DNA of 64,000 nucleotides from contig CP154954.1 of NCBI GenBank assembly GCA_039621445.1, positions 18,772,642 to 18,836,641 of the forward strand, read 5' to 3'. The position numbers and the translations under genes were made by a program. The stretch is from Euglena gracilis (lineage: Eukaryota > Euglenida > Euglenophyceae > Euglenales). Below the pieces are notes generated by a model that saw only the letters and a list, made by a program, of their open reading frames with translations, ran no database searches and was not told the origin of the DNA. How positions within the stretch are numbered: the stretch's first letter is position 1; every line of letters starts with the position of its first letter. Below are positions 1-9,983 of this stretch, piece after piece.

Positions 1-94
1 ACCCTTCCATTCTTGTTCGGAAACACCTCTCTTACTTAGGCCAACTTCATTTTGGCGCAGAAGGGACAGTCAGGCGGTGCTGTCCTGTTCGTAC

Positions 95-150
95 TCCAGT
101 GCCTTGTTCCCGTCCTGGTCCGTGCCGGGTTGCCATTTCCATAACTGCAC
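95..150 (-). CDS. DDB1: DDB1 exon (VQLWKWQPGTDQDGNKAL), last one in the window
   Basis: The exon encodes VQLWKWQPGTDQDGNKAL, matching KIQLYKWMLRDDGTREL. Acceptor CCCCACAG in phase 0. The frame meets a stop near 70, so the exon must end earlier; a GGA-GTACGA donor puts the end at 95. Remaining exons (end of the third propeller and C-terminal helices) lie beyond the window. Confidence 0.88.
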
Positions 151-309
151 CTGTGGGGAGGAATGAGCCATCACCATCCTTGTGCAGAATTGTCCGTCTC
201 ACTGCCAGCTTTCCTCAATCCGGAGAAATACGCAATCCCAATTCTCGTCAGCCGCAATTCACCTTCATTGGGTCCCAAACCAACAAAGGGTGCCGGAGGG
301 TACACACAC

Positions 310-368
310 ATTTGCATTGCAGCCTGACAGCAGCTTGCCATTGAAAGCACAAAGGCAGAAGCACGCCC
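310..368 (-). CDS. DDB1: DDB1 exon (GACFCLCAFNGKLLSG)
   Basis: The exon encodes GACFCLCAFNGKLLSGCNAN, matching KGAVYSLNAFNGKLLASINQ. Acceptor GCTACAG, donor AAAT-GTGTGT, 59 nt, out phase 0, joining VQLWKW. Confidence 0.93.
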
Positions 369-835
369 CTGTAGCGGAGGAAACGATGGCTGGCATCCAT
401 GCTAAGACCAGGGGAGGGGGAGGGGGAGTTCCTTCCCAGCCACCCACCGGACCACCTCCCCCGAGGGGTTTCCTCTATTTCTGGCGCGAAGAGCCAAAAT
501 TTTTTGGTCTCTAAAATTGACCCATCAAAAGTTGACCCCAAAAGGTTGGTCCCATTTCCATTTGAGAGACCAAATAGTGAGAAAGAATGGTTTCCCATCA
601 CTTTATCGTCATCATTTGTTGGCATTTGCATTTTAAATGGATGCAATAACCCCCAGATATAACCCAGGGATGGGATCTGATCTGATTTGTCAGCTTAAGG
701 GGGGGGGGTAAAAGGTGGGGGGGAAGCAGGGCAAGGAATTGCTGGTCTGTAATCCAACCAATCATTCCATACAATTTGACAAAAATGAAAAGATCACCAA
801 AAAAAAAACAATGCACAATGGACTGAATGATTCAC

Positions 836-943
836 CTTTGATATCCTTCTCAGCTACCAGCAGCAAGCGACTATCCTTCACTTCGAACACCAGCAAACGG
901 CCTCGGGAAGGCTCAGACTCTTCGGGCAAAACGTATGCAGTGC
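836..943 (-). CDS. DDB1: DDB1 exon (TAYVLPEESEPSRGRLLVFE)
   Basis: The exon encodes TAYVLPEESEPSRGRLLVFE and LLLVAEKDIK, one of the best matches in the window to DDB1 (GTAYVLPEENEPTKGRILVF). Acceptor ATTCAG, donor AAAG-GTGAAT, 108 nt, out phase 1. Confidence 0.96.
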
Positions 944-961
944 CTGAATATGCAGAGGCAC

Positions 962-1066
962 GTGTGTGTGCGCGCACGTGCATGCATGTGTGCGTGTGTG
1001 TGTGTGCGTGCGTGCGTGTGTGTGTGCGTGCATGCGTGCGTGCGTGCGTGCGTGCGCGCATGCACA
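962..1066. repeat. TG/CG microsatellite
   Basis: An imperfect (TG)n with CG and CATG interruptions, directly after the acceptor of the 836-943 exon. The ORFs across it (RTHARTHARTH) are artefacts. Confidence 0.9.
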
Positions 1067-1789
1067 TGCACAGGGGAAAATGGCTGAAAGAAATGACCAT
1101 TTATTGCAAAAACGGGTCGACTTTGGGGGGAAACCGTGACTTGCCAATGGTTGCTTTGATCTTAGGGGTAATAAAATAGGGTTGAATATTGACAAAAAAA
1201 AGCAAAAAAGCACATATGAGAGGGTAAAAGCATGTGTACATGGTGGTGTCCCAAACATGCCTCCGACAAAACGGAGCAGAAAGTTCAGCAGCAGAAAACC
1301 CAGCAGCAGAAAATCCAGCAGACAATTAGGGGGAGTTTCTCAATTCACCCTACATGTCCATAGGATGGGTACCCCCCCCCCTAATTGTCAACCCCCCCCT
1401 CCCATTAAGGGGGGGGGTCATATAGAGGGGGGAGGGTCACGTTACCCATTTCTGGTTTCCGGCTGGGTCCAGTTGGCAGCCGGCTGCCGCAGAAAATCCA
1501 GCAGCAGAAAAGTGGGGTCAGCAGTTCTGCTACATCAGCCAGCCCCAATGGAGTGTGAGGATCTGACTGTCATTGAAGAAAATCCTCCTCATGCAGCAGC
1601 AGAGCCAAGGTCCCCAGCAACTCCTCTCCCTTCACTTACACACCCCAACACCGCAAACTGCCGAAAAGCCACTAGAGAACAGAAAGTTCAGGAAGGCAAT
1701 CTGCCATTGAAAAGCCAGACAGAACCACTATTCGCACCATTTTTGGACCTGAGCATATCGCTGAAAGGTACCCGGCGTCGGTAACACAC

Positions 1790-1882
1790 CGACGACAATG
1801 TACTCCACATCGTCGCCGTCGAAGGTGGTGGTCAGGATGGAGACCCCGTTCTCGTTGGCGTCCAGCTGGTACGTATTGAGGC
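1790..1882 (-). CDS. DDB1: DDB1 exon (LNTYQLDANENGVSILTTTF)
   Basis: The exon encodes LNTYQLDANENGVSILTTTF and DGDDVEYIVV, matching FLSSYPLDAFECGCSILSC and NVYYCVG in the third propeller. Acceptor CGCGCAG, donor GTCG-GTGTGT, 93 nt, split G completed by the next exon. Confidence 0.94.
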
Positions 1883-2082
1883 CTGCGCGGCAGAACAGGG
1901 GTGCGAACCCCATTGGCTCGGACAGCGGAGGTGTGTGGCTGCGGGGAAGCCTGCTGCGCTTCCCCCTTCGCTCAAACCCCTCTGAGGCACGATGGGGAGC
2001 CACACGCAACTGGCCACAAAAACGGACAACAGGTGCTGGACCAGGCACTGTTTTCAGCAATCTGAGAGGGAGGAGGGATGCC

Positions 2083-2399
2083 CAGGGCGGTGCTTAAGCA
2101 AATAAAAAAAAACTCTGCTGTCCCAGCACACTCAATGCAAAATCCACCGGAAAATGGGAAAATAATTTGGGCATTTTTCGGCGACAACAGGTCGACATCG
2201 GGAAAAAAGTGATTCCTGGTGTCCTTGGACCATCGCTCATCCACCCAAATCATCAAAAGATGTGTGTTTGAACTGTTTAATTTTGGACCCTGTTCAAGTC
2301 CCAGTCTGGTTCTTGGCCGGCCCTATGGCCCAAAGGGGGGGGGGGCGGTCCTTAAGAAAATTAAAAAAAAAACTTTCCTGTCCCTTAAGGACCGCCCTG
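2083..2399. mobile_element. hAT-type MITE, 317 bp, perfect 8-bp target duplication
   Basis: The ends are CAGGGCGGTGCTTAAG and its complement CTTAAGGACCGCCCTG. GGGATGCC flanks both sides (2,075-2,082 and 2,400-2,407). A CAGGG terminus with an 8-bp duplication is the hAT superfamily signature. No coding capacity. The interior contains GTTCAAGTCCC, which resembles a pol III B box. Confidence 0.85.
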
Positions 2400-3778
2400 G
2401 GGATGCCTTGTCCTGTGGAGTGTTCACACATCCCGGCAGGTTTTCCGGGGGAAATGGCTACATTGGTTCAGCGGTGCCTTCCATGCCGGGGAGGGACTGT
2501 ACGCTATGCCATGACCCCCTCCCCCACAAAGGCCGACTGGATCCCAAATTCTCATTCATGATTTCTCATGGTTTTCTGTCATTTTCCGTGCCTACAAAAA
2601 AATAATCACCCATTGGCCCCATTGTGCAATTTCCAACTCTTTCAACTGAAATGGCATAGGTTTATTATCTTGCACCCCATGGCAAGATGGCAATACTGGA
2701 TTTTTGTTATAAAAGGTTGCACCTAACACAAAAGCATACACACGTGTCAATTAAGATCTTTCAATTGAGATCCCACAACAGTTGTTCGTGTCATGTGTGT
2801 GTGTGTTTGTGTGTGTGCGATTTTTTCTAAGTGTGTTGCAACTCTGGCCTGGACATAATGTGTGCCAAGGCTCAGATGCGGCAGGGTGAAAAGTGCTCGG
2901 CGAAAAGTACACCTTTTCACAAGAAAGTTGGGCAAAAGTTTGGCCCTGATGCCAAAACGCCCAACAACATACGATTACACCACATAATTAACAAGAACAT
3001 GACGTGCAATTCACCACATCTCAACCCCACATTCCTCAAACACTCCAGGGCACTAACTTCAGCTTGCTCTTTTGTGTGTGTGTGTCCTTTTTCCTCCACA
3101 CTTCCAACTTTGCGCCACAATTTTCTTTGAGCCACGAACTTTGTGGCATGAAGCAAAGAGCGAATAAAACAAAAACAAACCCCAAAAAAGATAAAAAGGA
3201 TGGGAGTAAATAAAACACATCTGTCCAAACCTTCAAAGATTAAACTACCAAAAGAAAAATTATCATCCAAAGAAATCTTGTTCGTGTTTCTCCATGATTT
3301 TCGTGAGCTTTCATGATTTTTTGTGTGTTTTGGGAAAACTCCATTTCGTGCTGATTTGTGCTTTGTCGTGTCAAGACAGAGGAAATCCCTGCGACCACCC
3401 AGGGGCAGGGTATTAAATGAGCGGGGAGGAGGTGCGGGTCGGACCCCCTTATACAAAGACTTTCTGGCGCAAAACACCAGAAAAGGTTGGGGGCTTAAGA
3501 AAAAAGTCTAAAAATTTCGTTTTCACAAGCAACCTTGAAAGATCGGCCAAAACATAACCAAAAAAATACCTTCCCCGGCGCAAAGCCCAGGAGAAGTGTT
3601 TTGGTTCCAAGGGAGTCCTGGATCCCCCTCCAGGATTCAAGGGGGGCCTCCTCCCCCACTTAATACCTGCGCGGGGAAGAGGGGGTTGAAAGATCCCTCC
3701 CCCTACCTGCAACAGTATTCCTCCCCAGGGGTGCGCTCAAAAAGATGGCCAGGCCCAACCCTGCTGGCACAGGCACAC

Positions 3779-3850
3779 ATTCAAAGGTGTGGTTGTTCAG
3801 GAGCCGCAGGAAATGGACCTCCTCCTCAATGTACAGCCCCTCCAGCATGG
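3779..3850 (-). CDS. DDB1: DDB1 exon (EEEVHFLRLLNNHTFE)
   Basis: The exon encodes MLEGLYIEEEVHFLRLLNNH and TFE, matching SESHFVRLLDAQSFE and the human TFEVL. Acceptor CCACAG, donor GAAT-GTGTGC, 72 nt, out phase 1. The split codon with the next exon gives C. Confidence 0.9.
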
Positions 3851-5691
3851 CTGTGGAGGAGGGGCAACCATGGTTGGGTGACCCCAGAAATGCGGGTCTG
3901 GCTCTCTGCATTCATTTGGTGGTTGGGGGGCCTTTTCCCCACCCGAACCAAACTGGGACAAAACTGGCTTAGGAATAATTGAAACTGCAAAAAAGAAAGT
4001 AAACTATGCAAAAAAAATGACCTTGTTGATGATTTTTGACCCAAAGTTTGGGGTGGGCAGCACTTTTTACTGGCTGCACACCTGGTGATTTTTCCCAGTC
4101 GAAATTCTCCCAACCTACTTCTGGGCAACGTTTCGGGAAAAGTTCACCTTGAAAATCCCCCCATAATCCCCAAAAAAGTTGGTTGGACAAAAGCCAAACC
4201 TGAGATTGGCAATGCAGACAGGCAGTATTTTTTAACCAATTGCAAAATTATCCTTAAAATTTGCCGTTTTTGAACAAAATTTTGTCAAATATTGGTGCCT
4301 TTGTTTTCTGTCATGACGGTCTTTTTGATACAATGCCTTTGCTGTGGGAAACGAAAGCCCAAGATTTGCCAAGATCGTCTAAAAATTCTGCCTCTGCCCC
4401 CTGGTTCGGAACGTTGTTGTTGGGTGGATTATCAGAATTGTGTAATTTAACAGCAGCCTGCAACTAAAAGCACCCCGGGGGGCCCATAGTTGTACACAGG
4501 GGGGGGGGGGTCGTATGGTAGGACCAGGGTCAGATTTTTCGACTTTTTGGTCCCGCCGCCAGGGAACCACGCGGTTTCCGGGCCACTGGCAGCGGATTCG
4601 GGAGGATGTGGGCTGATTTTTAGGAATAGGGTTAGGGTTAGGATTGGTGCGCCGAAAATCGTCCCTTTTCGGAGGTCCCATTTTGGGAAGACGTTCAGGT
4701 CACCCATCAGTTGAAAAAATGCTGGAATTCAGCCCAATTTCGACCGAACTCAGTCCGAAATGCGGCCCAACTTCTCCTTAAGTTCCGAAAAAGGAGAGTC
4801 CACCAGAGGTGCGGTCGGAACCGTAACCCTGTCCCCAACAATAACCCCGACTTCCGAAAGTAGGACTCGGGTCCCACCATACGACCCCCCCCCACCGCCT
4901 ACAACTATAGGGCCGCAAGTGGCTAGAAAAAGGTGCTGGATAGCTGGCTGGACCTCTCCCCGGGCAAGGGTGAGGTCCGGCTTTAGAAATTCCCTGATTC
5001 AGGTCCATAACTTCCTCACCAGAAATGTGCATGTCAGATTGTCAATCATCCTGTGAAAGAGACATTTCTGGTGAAACCATTTCTCGTAATGAATTACTTG
5101 ACCCAGAAAAAACTTTTTTCAGGGGGGTCAGATTGGGTCCAACAGAGGAGGGGGTCAAGTTTGGCGGTCCAGTTGGGCCAAGGGGGTCAATAGTTGGGGG
5201 GGGGGGTATCACAGGGGGGAGGCATTTTGGGGTGAGGTATTTTGTCCGAGTTTGGCCCATTTTGGAACCTGTTTAAACAAAAAAAAGACACTGCCATGGA
5301 TGGGTGTTAAAACTTGTCGATGGGTGGCAGGATTCAACATGGACCTGCCTTATATGTATTTACTTTTATACTTATATATTATACTTATGTATTTATTCAC
5401 TTTTACATTTTGTTTTTTAAACTTTCACCTCACATGTATTTAAAAGATGTACTTACCTCATGGCCAAAATGACCAGGAACGAAACCCCGGGCCAAACAAA
5501 AATGCCTCAAATCGGCCAAAAATGCAAATTTGAGCACTTTGCAGGCAAAAATGCCAAACCCCCTAGACTTCTTCAACCCATAGCGGCAGAGAGAGGAAAT
5601 TTCGGCTTCCTCGGGGCTGTTCCTGGGACCCGGCAGTACACCTTACACCTTGAAGGGGCAACAGGGAGCAGACCCCAATTGCAGAGCACAC
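3851..5691. other. DDB1 intron, no gene
   Basis: Apart from G/C runs (4,500, 5,195) and a short TAGGGTTAGGGTTAGG stretch at 4,626-4,642, I see no coding sequence or recognisable element. Confidence 0.6.
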
Positions 5692-5774
5692 CATTGGACC
5701 CCAGCGGGTCAGAGGGGCCGCCAGCCGGCTGGCTGAGCACCGTGCCTTGTGCCGGCACCGTGTAGCCCGGGGAC

Positions 5775-5806
5775 CTGCGGGTGGCGGGGACACGGGGGTG
5801 TCCGAC
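5775..5806 (-). CDS. DDB1: Probable DDB1 loop exon (DTPVSPPPA)
   Basis: After an ATTACAG acceptor, the frame left by the previous exon reads SDTPVSPPPA and ends at GCAG-GTCCCC in phase 1, as the next exon needs. An alternative donor at 5,692 (AATG-GTGTGC) would extend this GC-rich exon in another frame as a Gly/Pro/Ser-rich segment. Either fits the variable loop of the protein. Confidence 0.45.
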
Positions 5807-5893
5807 CTGTAATTCCCCCAAATCCGGCGTTGTTGGGAATCCGGAGGTGGAGGAAATGCGGGGAGGGGGGGCGCTGTGCAACCGTCATAACAA

Positions 5894-6190
5894 TTTTAAG
5901 GCGCCTTTAAAACCTTAAAATGCCTGAAAATTTCGGCCTGGCAGAAGTCTCCGATTAACAAAAATGAAATCGCAAAATCTCGGCTTCGGGAAGCAAATGA
6001 TTTCTGGCATCGCTGGAACACTGAGAATCCAGTCAAAACTCAAAAAAATGTGTGGTTTGACTTTTTGATTTTGGACCACGCATAATCAAACACGTCGGTT
6101 CGATGCCCGGAGAGCCCTTGGACCACCACGCCTTAAAAAGCCTTAAATGGCTTAAAATTTTGAAAAAAAATTGCCTTAAAAAATAATGCC
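5894..6190. repeat. Dispersed repeat with AAGGCGCCTTAAAA-type ends
   Basis: A roughly 300-bp unit: TTAAGGCGCCTTTAAAACC, then GCAGAAGTCTCCGATTAAC, AAATGATTTCTGGCATCGCT, TTTTTGATTTTGGACCACG and a CCTTAAAAAGCCTTAAATGG end. The ends are inverted CCTTAAAA runs. Homologues at 9,536-9,900, 21,175-21,480, 26,090-26,350 and 28,720-29,030. Confidence 0.68.
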
Positions 6191-6334
6191 TGCTGTATGG
6201 GAAGGCCTGATGGAGGGGGGGGGGTCGTTCATCACGGGGTGCTACTGATACCTTTCACACATGGAACGGTTCACCCCCTTTCGTTATCCTTGTGTGCAAT
6301 GCAATGGCCGCCATCCTGTCAGATTGGGGTGTAC

Positions 6335-6385
6335 TTGGCAGAGAAGGCATGGTATTCAGCCTCGCCACCTTTGCTATTCCGCCAA
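6335..6385 (-). CDS. DDB1: Probable DDB1 exon (RNSKGGEAEYHAF)
   Basis: The reading WRNSKGGEAEYHAFSA follows SSR in phase after a TGCAG acceptor and ends at AA-GTACAC before an in-frame stop. It sits where DDB1 has a poorly conserved acidic and serine-rich loop (plant RNEPSAEESES). Support is order, phase and splice sites rather than strong similarity. Confidence 0.5.
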
Positions 6386-6881
6386 CTGCATTAGCGCCAA
6401 CGCCATAATCCTTGGAGTGGTGGCCATTCCTGAGCGAGATCCCTTCCCTCCCTTGGAACAGAAGTTGGGCAGGGTTGTGCTGGGGCTCAAGCACCAAAAG
6501 TCAAGCCAGGCATTTCAGCTGTTAGAGGCCGTTTAAAGCCATTTATTTTGTCTTTTTAGGGCGTTCAAGGCCCAGGCCATTTCTGGTCGTTTTGGGCCAT
6601 TTTGGGTCGTTTTGTGGACATTTCAGGGTGGTTTGGATCGTTTCAGGCAATTTTGGGCCATTTTAGGCTGTTTTGGGGTGCTTTAGCTAAGATGCCTGTG
6701 GTGAGGGTTAACCCACCTCAGGAAACCTCAGGAAACAGGTTGTGGCTGGCTGCACACCCAACCCCCTGAAGCCGGTCCCCTCCGGCTTGTGCGACGCCCC
6801 AGTCCACCACCCAACAGGGGGGGGGGGGTGCCGGAATTCCCGCAGAGCGTGGCGCAGAGGAGGGGGGGGGGGGGGCGGCAC

Positions 6882-6940
6882 CGGCTGCTGAGGAGGGCGA
6901 ACGCCTGGGAGCTCTGATGGAAGACGATCTTGCGGGGCTG
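6882..6940 (-). CDS. DDB1: DDB1 exon (QPRKIVFHQSSQAFALLSS)
   Basis: The exon encodes QPRKIVFHQSSQAFALLSS, matching SPRKICYQEVSQCFGVLSS of human DDB1. The acceptor GGGGGAG is just outside the second copy of the duplicated target. Donor GCCG-GTGCCG, out phase 2. Confidence 0.92.
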
Positions 6941-6950
6941 CTCCCCCAGC

Positions 6951-7312
6951 CAGGGGTCAAGATAGGGGGTGGGGGGGCACCCCCAACCCCACCCAAACAG
7001 TGGCGAGGTGTGGGTGACCAATTCTCAGCCCGGCATGAAGTGCCGGGCCGAAGGTTTTTGAGCCCCCAAACGACCAAACGTGCCAATTTCGGGACTTTTT
7101 GGGGCAAAAATTTGTCAAAAACGTAAAAAATTTTCGGCGAAAAGTGCTGGAAGGAAATATTTGGCCTTTGTGGGGGGTCCTGGGTATCCGGGTCGATCTG
7201 GGCCCCCCTTGGCAGGCGGGGGGTGGTCTACACCCCCCCTCTGGTCCAGGAGGGGGGGGGACACCCGACCTAAACCCCGAACACCATCCTTATGTCCTTA
7301 TGGCGAACCCTG
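6951..7312. mobile_element. CAGGG element forming a DDB1 intron, 362 bp, 8-bp duplication
   Basis: The ends are CAGGGGTCAAG and, on the other strand, CAGGGTTCGCC. CCCCCAGC is repeated at 6,943-6,950 and 7,313-7,320. Removing the element and one repeat restores an unbroken DDB1 frame VPLGEQPRK, as in relatives. The element is related to sequence at about 49,310-49,631, which has the end CAGGGTTTGATATAAGG. Confidence 0.85.
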
Positions 7313-7313
7313 C

Positions 7314-7363
7314 CCCCAGCGGCACGGTGCGGATGTGCAGCTTCTGGATGGCGTCGATGGTCC
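7314..7363 (-). CDS. DDB1: DDB1 exon (TIDAIQKLHIRTVPLG)
   Basis: The exon encodes TIDAIQKLHIRTVPLG, matching GTIDDIQKLHIRTIPIG. Acceptor GTGTCACAG, in phase 1. The 3' end falls in the repeat GCTGGGGG (7,313-7,320) that flanks an inserted CAGGG element. A GC donor at 7,313 would give a phase-0 end consistent with the next exon. Confidence 0.92.
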
Positions 7364-8035
7364 CTGTGACACAAGACAGAGCGCTGACAACAAGCTCTCT
7401 CTGACGACAAACTCGGGCGATGTCACCATAGTTTCACTTAGCGACGACCCCCAGGGGTGGGCACTTTCCCGCCCAAACCCACCCACACCCAACCCTCTCT
7501 TTCAAAAACCCCCCCCCCACACCCGCCTGGGGGGGGGGGGGGGTGCCCACCCACTCACCCACCCGAAACCCACCTGAAATCGGCGAAAACCCCTTGAAAT
7601 TTTTACAGCCAGGCCGACTGACCCATAGTGCACCCCATCCCATCCGTCCCCCGGGGGAGGGGTCCAGCAGCCAACCCACTCTTGAAAACCCCTCGGGGAG
7701 GGTCATGCAAGCGTTACATGAAACCATGGTGTCAACTTCATCGAGTGAATGCCACCTGGGCATCCCAGGATGAAAGGTGACAGAAGTGCACACCTACACC
7801 CCCCCAGATAGTGTCCCCGCCCTCCCCCCTCCTCGAGTAGAACCCCCCCAGTTTTTAACCGTGGACAAGAGAAGGGGAGAAAGTACCCCGAATAGAAGCC
7901 CCCGCTCCTCGGTTTTCAGCCAACGGTCCGAATACAAGCCCCGAGGGACTCCTATTCATAGGGGAGGTTACACGTACACAGAAACATGAAACATCCACAC
8001 ACGGCAAATACAATAAACACCACCCACACCCATCC

Positions 8036-8052
8036 GCGCGCGCGCGCGCGCG

Positions 8053-8106
<54 letters not shown>

Positions 8107-8113
8107 CACGCAC
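8036..8113. repeat. (CG)n(CA)n compound microsatellite
   Basis: About 22 bp of CG dinucleotides followed by about 50 bp of CA, starting right at the donor of the 8,116-8,203 exon. Confidence 0.92.
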
Positions 8114-8115
8114 AC

Positions 8116-8203
8116 CCAAGACCAAGTTCTCCTCACAGATCAGAGCCAAGCAGCTGTCATGTTGGAGGTGTTGGCTGTTGAACTGGCACACAAACTGCAC
8201 CTC
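8116..8203 (-). CDS. DDB1: DDB1 exon (EVQFVCQFNSQHLQHDSLA)
   Basis: The exon encodes EVQFVCQFNSQHLQHDSCLA and LICEENLVLG, matching EVSHMCPFNSAAFPDSLAIA and GELTIG. Acceptor TTCTCTTGCAG, donor TTGG-GTGTGC, 88 nt, out phase 1. A (CG)n(CA)n microsatellite starts right after the donor. Confidence 0.94.
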
Positions 8204-8634
8204 CTGCAAGAGAATAAGGAGTGAAAGACAGCGATGGACGTCCAGGGCGGTGCTCAACAAAATTAGAAAACCTCTGCTGTCCCAGCACATTCCAACTAAA
8301 TATCCAAATGTTCCCACCCATCAGAAGCCCTTTTGTTTCAAAACGGCTTTTCGGCAAAACGGCAAAAAATGCCGTTTCGCCGTTGGCAAAACGGCGAAAA
8401 AGCCAAAAGGCCGAAATGAAACACATACGGGTGGGAACATTGGAAAAAGGGCAAAAAAAAACTGGCAATTTATTGGCAAAACAAGTGGACGGCGTGTTTC
8501 TCCAGTCCGGCCCTAAGCCGGTTCTTCGGCCAAAGGTCCTCCAGGGCCAGTCCCTGACAGGAAAAAAAAAAACAGCCTGTCCCTTGTAGACCGCCCGCGG
8601 AGAGCTATGTGTGAGGAGAAAAAACTGATCACAC

Positions 8635-8670
8635 CTTCAAATTCACATTGCTAAACAACAGCTTCCGATT
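8635..8670 (-). CDS. DDB1: DDB1 exon (NRKLLFSNVNLK)
   Basis: The reading NRKLLFSNVNLK matches NKKLLYSNVNLK and HKLVFSNVNLK almost exactly. It ends at a clear AAG-GTGTGA donor in phase 0, joining EVQF of the next exon. The 3' splice site is not obvious: the only nearby AG is within the homologous part. The upstream start is therefore approximate. Confidence 0.87.
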
Positions 8671-8676
8671 GAGAGG

Positions 8677-9211
8677 CAGGGGGCGATATGAGAAGCATGG
8701 TGTAAATGCGTTATGGCTCCCGTCCAAACGAAGACTCCCAGTTTACCTGCTCAGCAGATTTCTTTAAGAAATGGGGGGAGAAACATGCGTTGCCCCGACT
8801 CCTTCACAAAGGGCATAGAGCATTGAAAAAAAAAATTGTGTTGTTGCATGGTGTTGTTGAAAAACAAACGACAGAGCTTCCAAAGCCACAATGGAGATGG
8901 GAATAAGGCCGATGCAGTAAAGTCAGACAGCATGGCATGTCTTCCACCGCAGTCTTTTCTCCCAACCTGATGGGTGATGGGAACGGTAACGGGGAAAAGA
9001 AAGGGGTGGGTAAGGTATTTTCACAAAAAATTTCTTTCTCAAAAAAGGGCGGTTCACAAAAAATTTCTGGCATTTCTGGCACGCCCGAACCCAACACCCT
9101 GGCCCCTGCCTGGGAGCCCCCCGGGGGTCCAACACAAGACCCCTCCCCGGTTAAAAAAAAAGCCCGATGGGGAAACCCCCAACCCCCTCCACTTGCACAT
9201 GTCAACCCCTG
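8677..9211. mobile_element. CAGGGG element between two DDB1 exons, 535 bp
   Basis: The two ends, read inward, are CAGGGGGCGATAT and CAGGGGTTGACAT (10 of 13 bases agree). It begins and ends at the edges of conserved DDB1 coding sequence. The flanking 8-mers TTGAGAGG and GCCGGAGG share only their last four bases, so the duplication, if any, has decayed. Confidence 0.55.
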
Positions 9212-9368
9212 GCCGGAGGAGTAGATGACGGTGGGGCGGTCGCTGGTCACAAACACGTGCTGCTGGTGGGACGACGGCCCAGTACGGCCTCCAGCGCCCG
9301 AGGAGCCGGAGAGGAAGAGGGAGAGCGTGATGGGCTGCGACCCGATGGTGAGCCGCTTCTCCAGGTGC
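9212..9368 (-). CDS. DDB1: DDB1 exon (SDRPTVIYSSG)
   Basis: The exon encodes HLEKRLTIGSQPITL and HVFVTSDRPTVIYSSG, matching KKVSLGTRPITL and HVFAASDRPAVIYS. Between these blocks it carries extra Gly/Ser-rich residues not found in plant or human DDB1 (around SSGAGGRTGPSS). Acceptor TCGCAG. The 3' end is set where a CAGGGG-ended element begins (9,211); the true donor is unresolved. Confidence 0.88.
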
Positions 9369-9535
9369 CTGCGAGGGGGTGGCGGCCGGGCGGCTTCTGC
9401 CGTGTGACGCCGCAAACCGCTGCCACCTTGTTATCCAAGTATTGCAACCACGTCCCAAAAAACACTGTCGACAAAAAAGATACTGGTTAACCACCCAAAC
9501 CCCCGAGGAACGCTGCCCAGGCAGTATTATTGAAG

Positions 9536-9900
9536 GAGCCTGAAAAAATCTTAAAACGTCCCTTAAAATATTTGGCAAAAGTGCCTTAAAATGCCTTGAA
9601 GTGCCTTAAAAAAAAATTGGACTGGCAGAATTTGATCGGACGAAATAACAATAAAATGAAAACGCAAAATCGGCAAAAAACAGCCCAACTCCGGGAATAA
9701 AATGAAATCTGGCATCGCTGTGATGTCTATCCAAACAAAAAAATGTTTTTTTCCGACTTTTTTTGATTTTGGACCACATACAAAGTCAAAAATGTTGGTT
9801 CCATGGTGGGACAGTCCTTGGACCGCACTGGAAAATAGCGCCTTAAAAATGCCTTAAAATGCCTTAAATTTTTGGGGGGAAAATGCTTTTAAAAACAAAG
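9536..9900. repeat. Second copy of the CCTTAAAA-ended repeat
   Basis: It shares AAATGAAATCTGGCATCGCT, TTTTTGATTTTGGACCACAT and terminal CCTTAAAATG runs with 5,894-6,190. Confidence 0.66.
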
Positions 9901-9983
9901 ATGCTGCCTGGTGACGACCTCCCTGGTGATGATGACGATGAATAATGAACCCCCAAAAGCCCCTCCAGTTCACTCCGATGAAG

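Noticed and set aside
762-1258. Open frames rich in ARTHARTH or VCVCACV
   Set aside because: They are translations of the TG microsatellite at 962-1,066. The real coding part nearby is the 836-943 exon.
7690-7760. SLDEVDTMVSCNA as the DDB1 LKEVSHM exon
   Set aside because: The correct exon, EVQFVCQFNSQ at 8,116-8,203, matches far better and has proper splice sites and phase.
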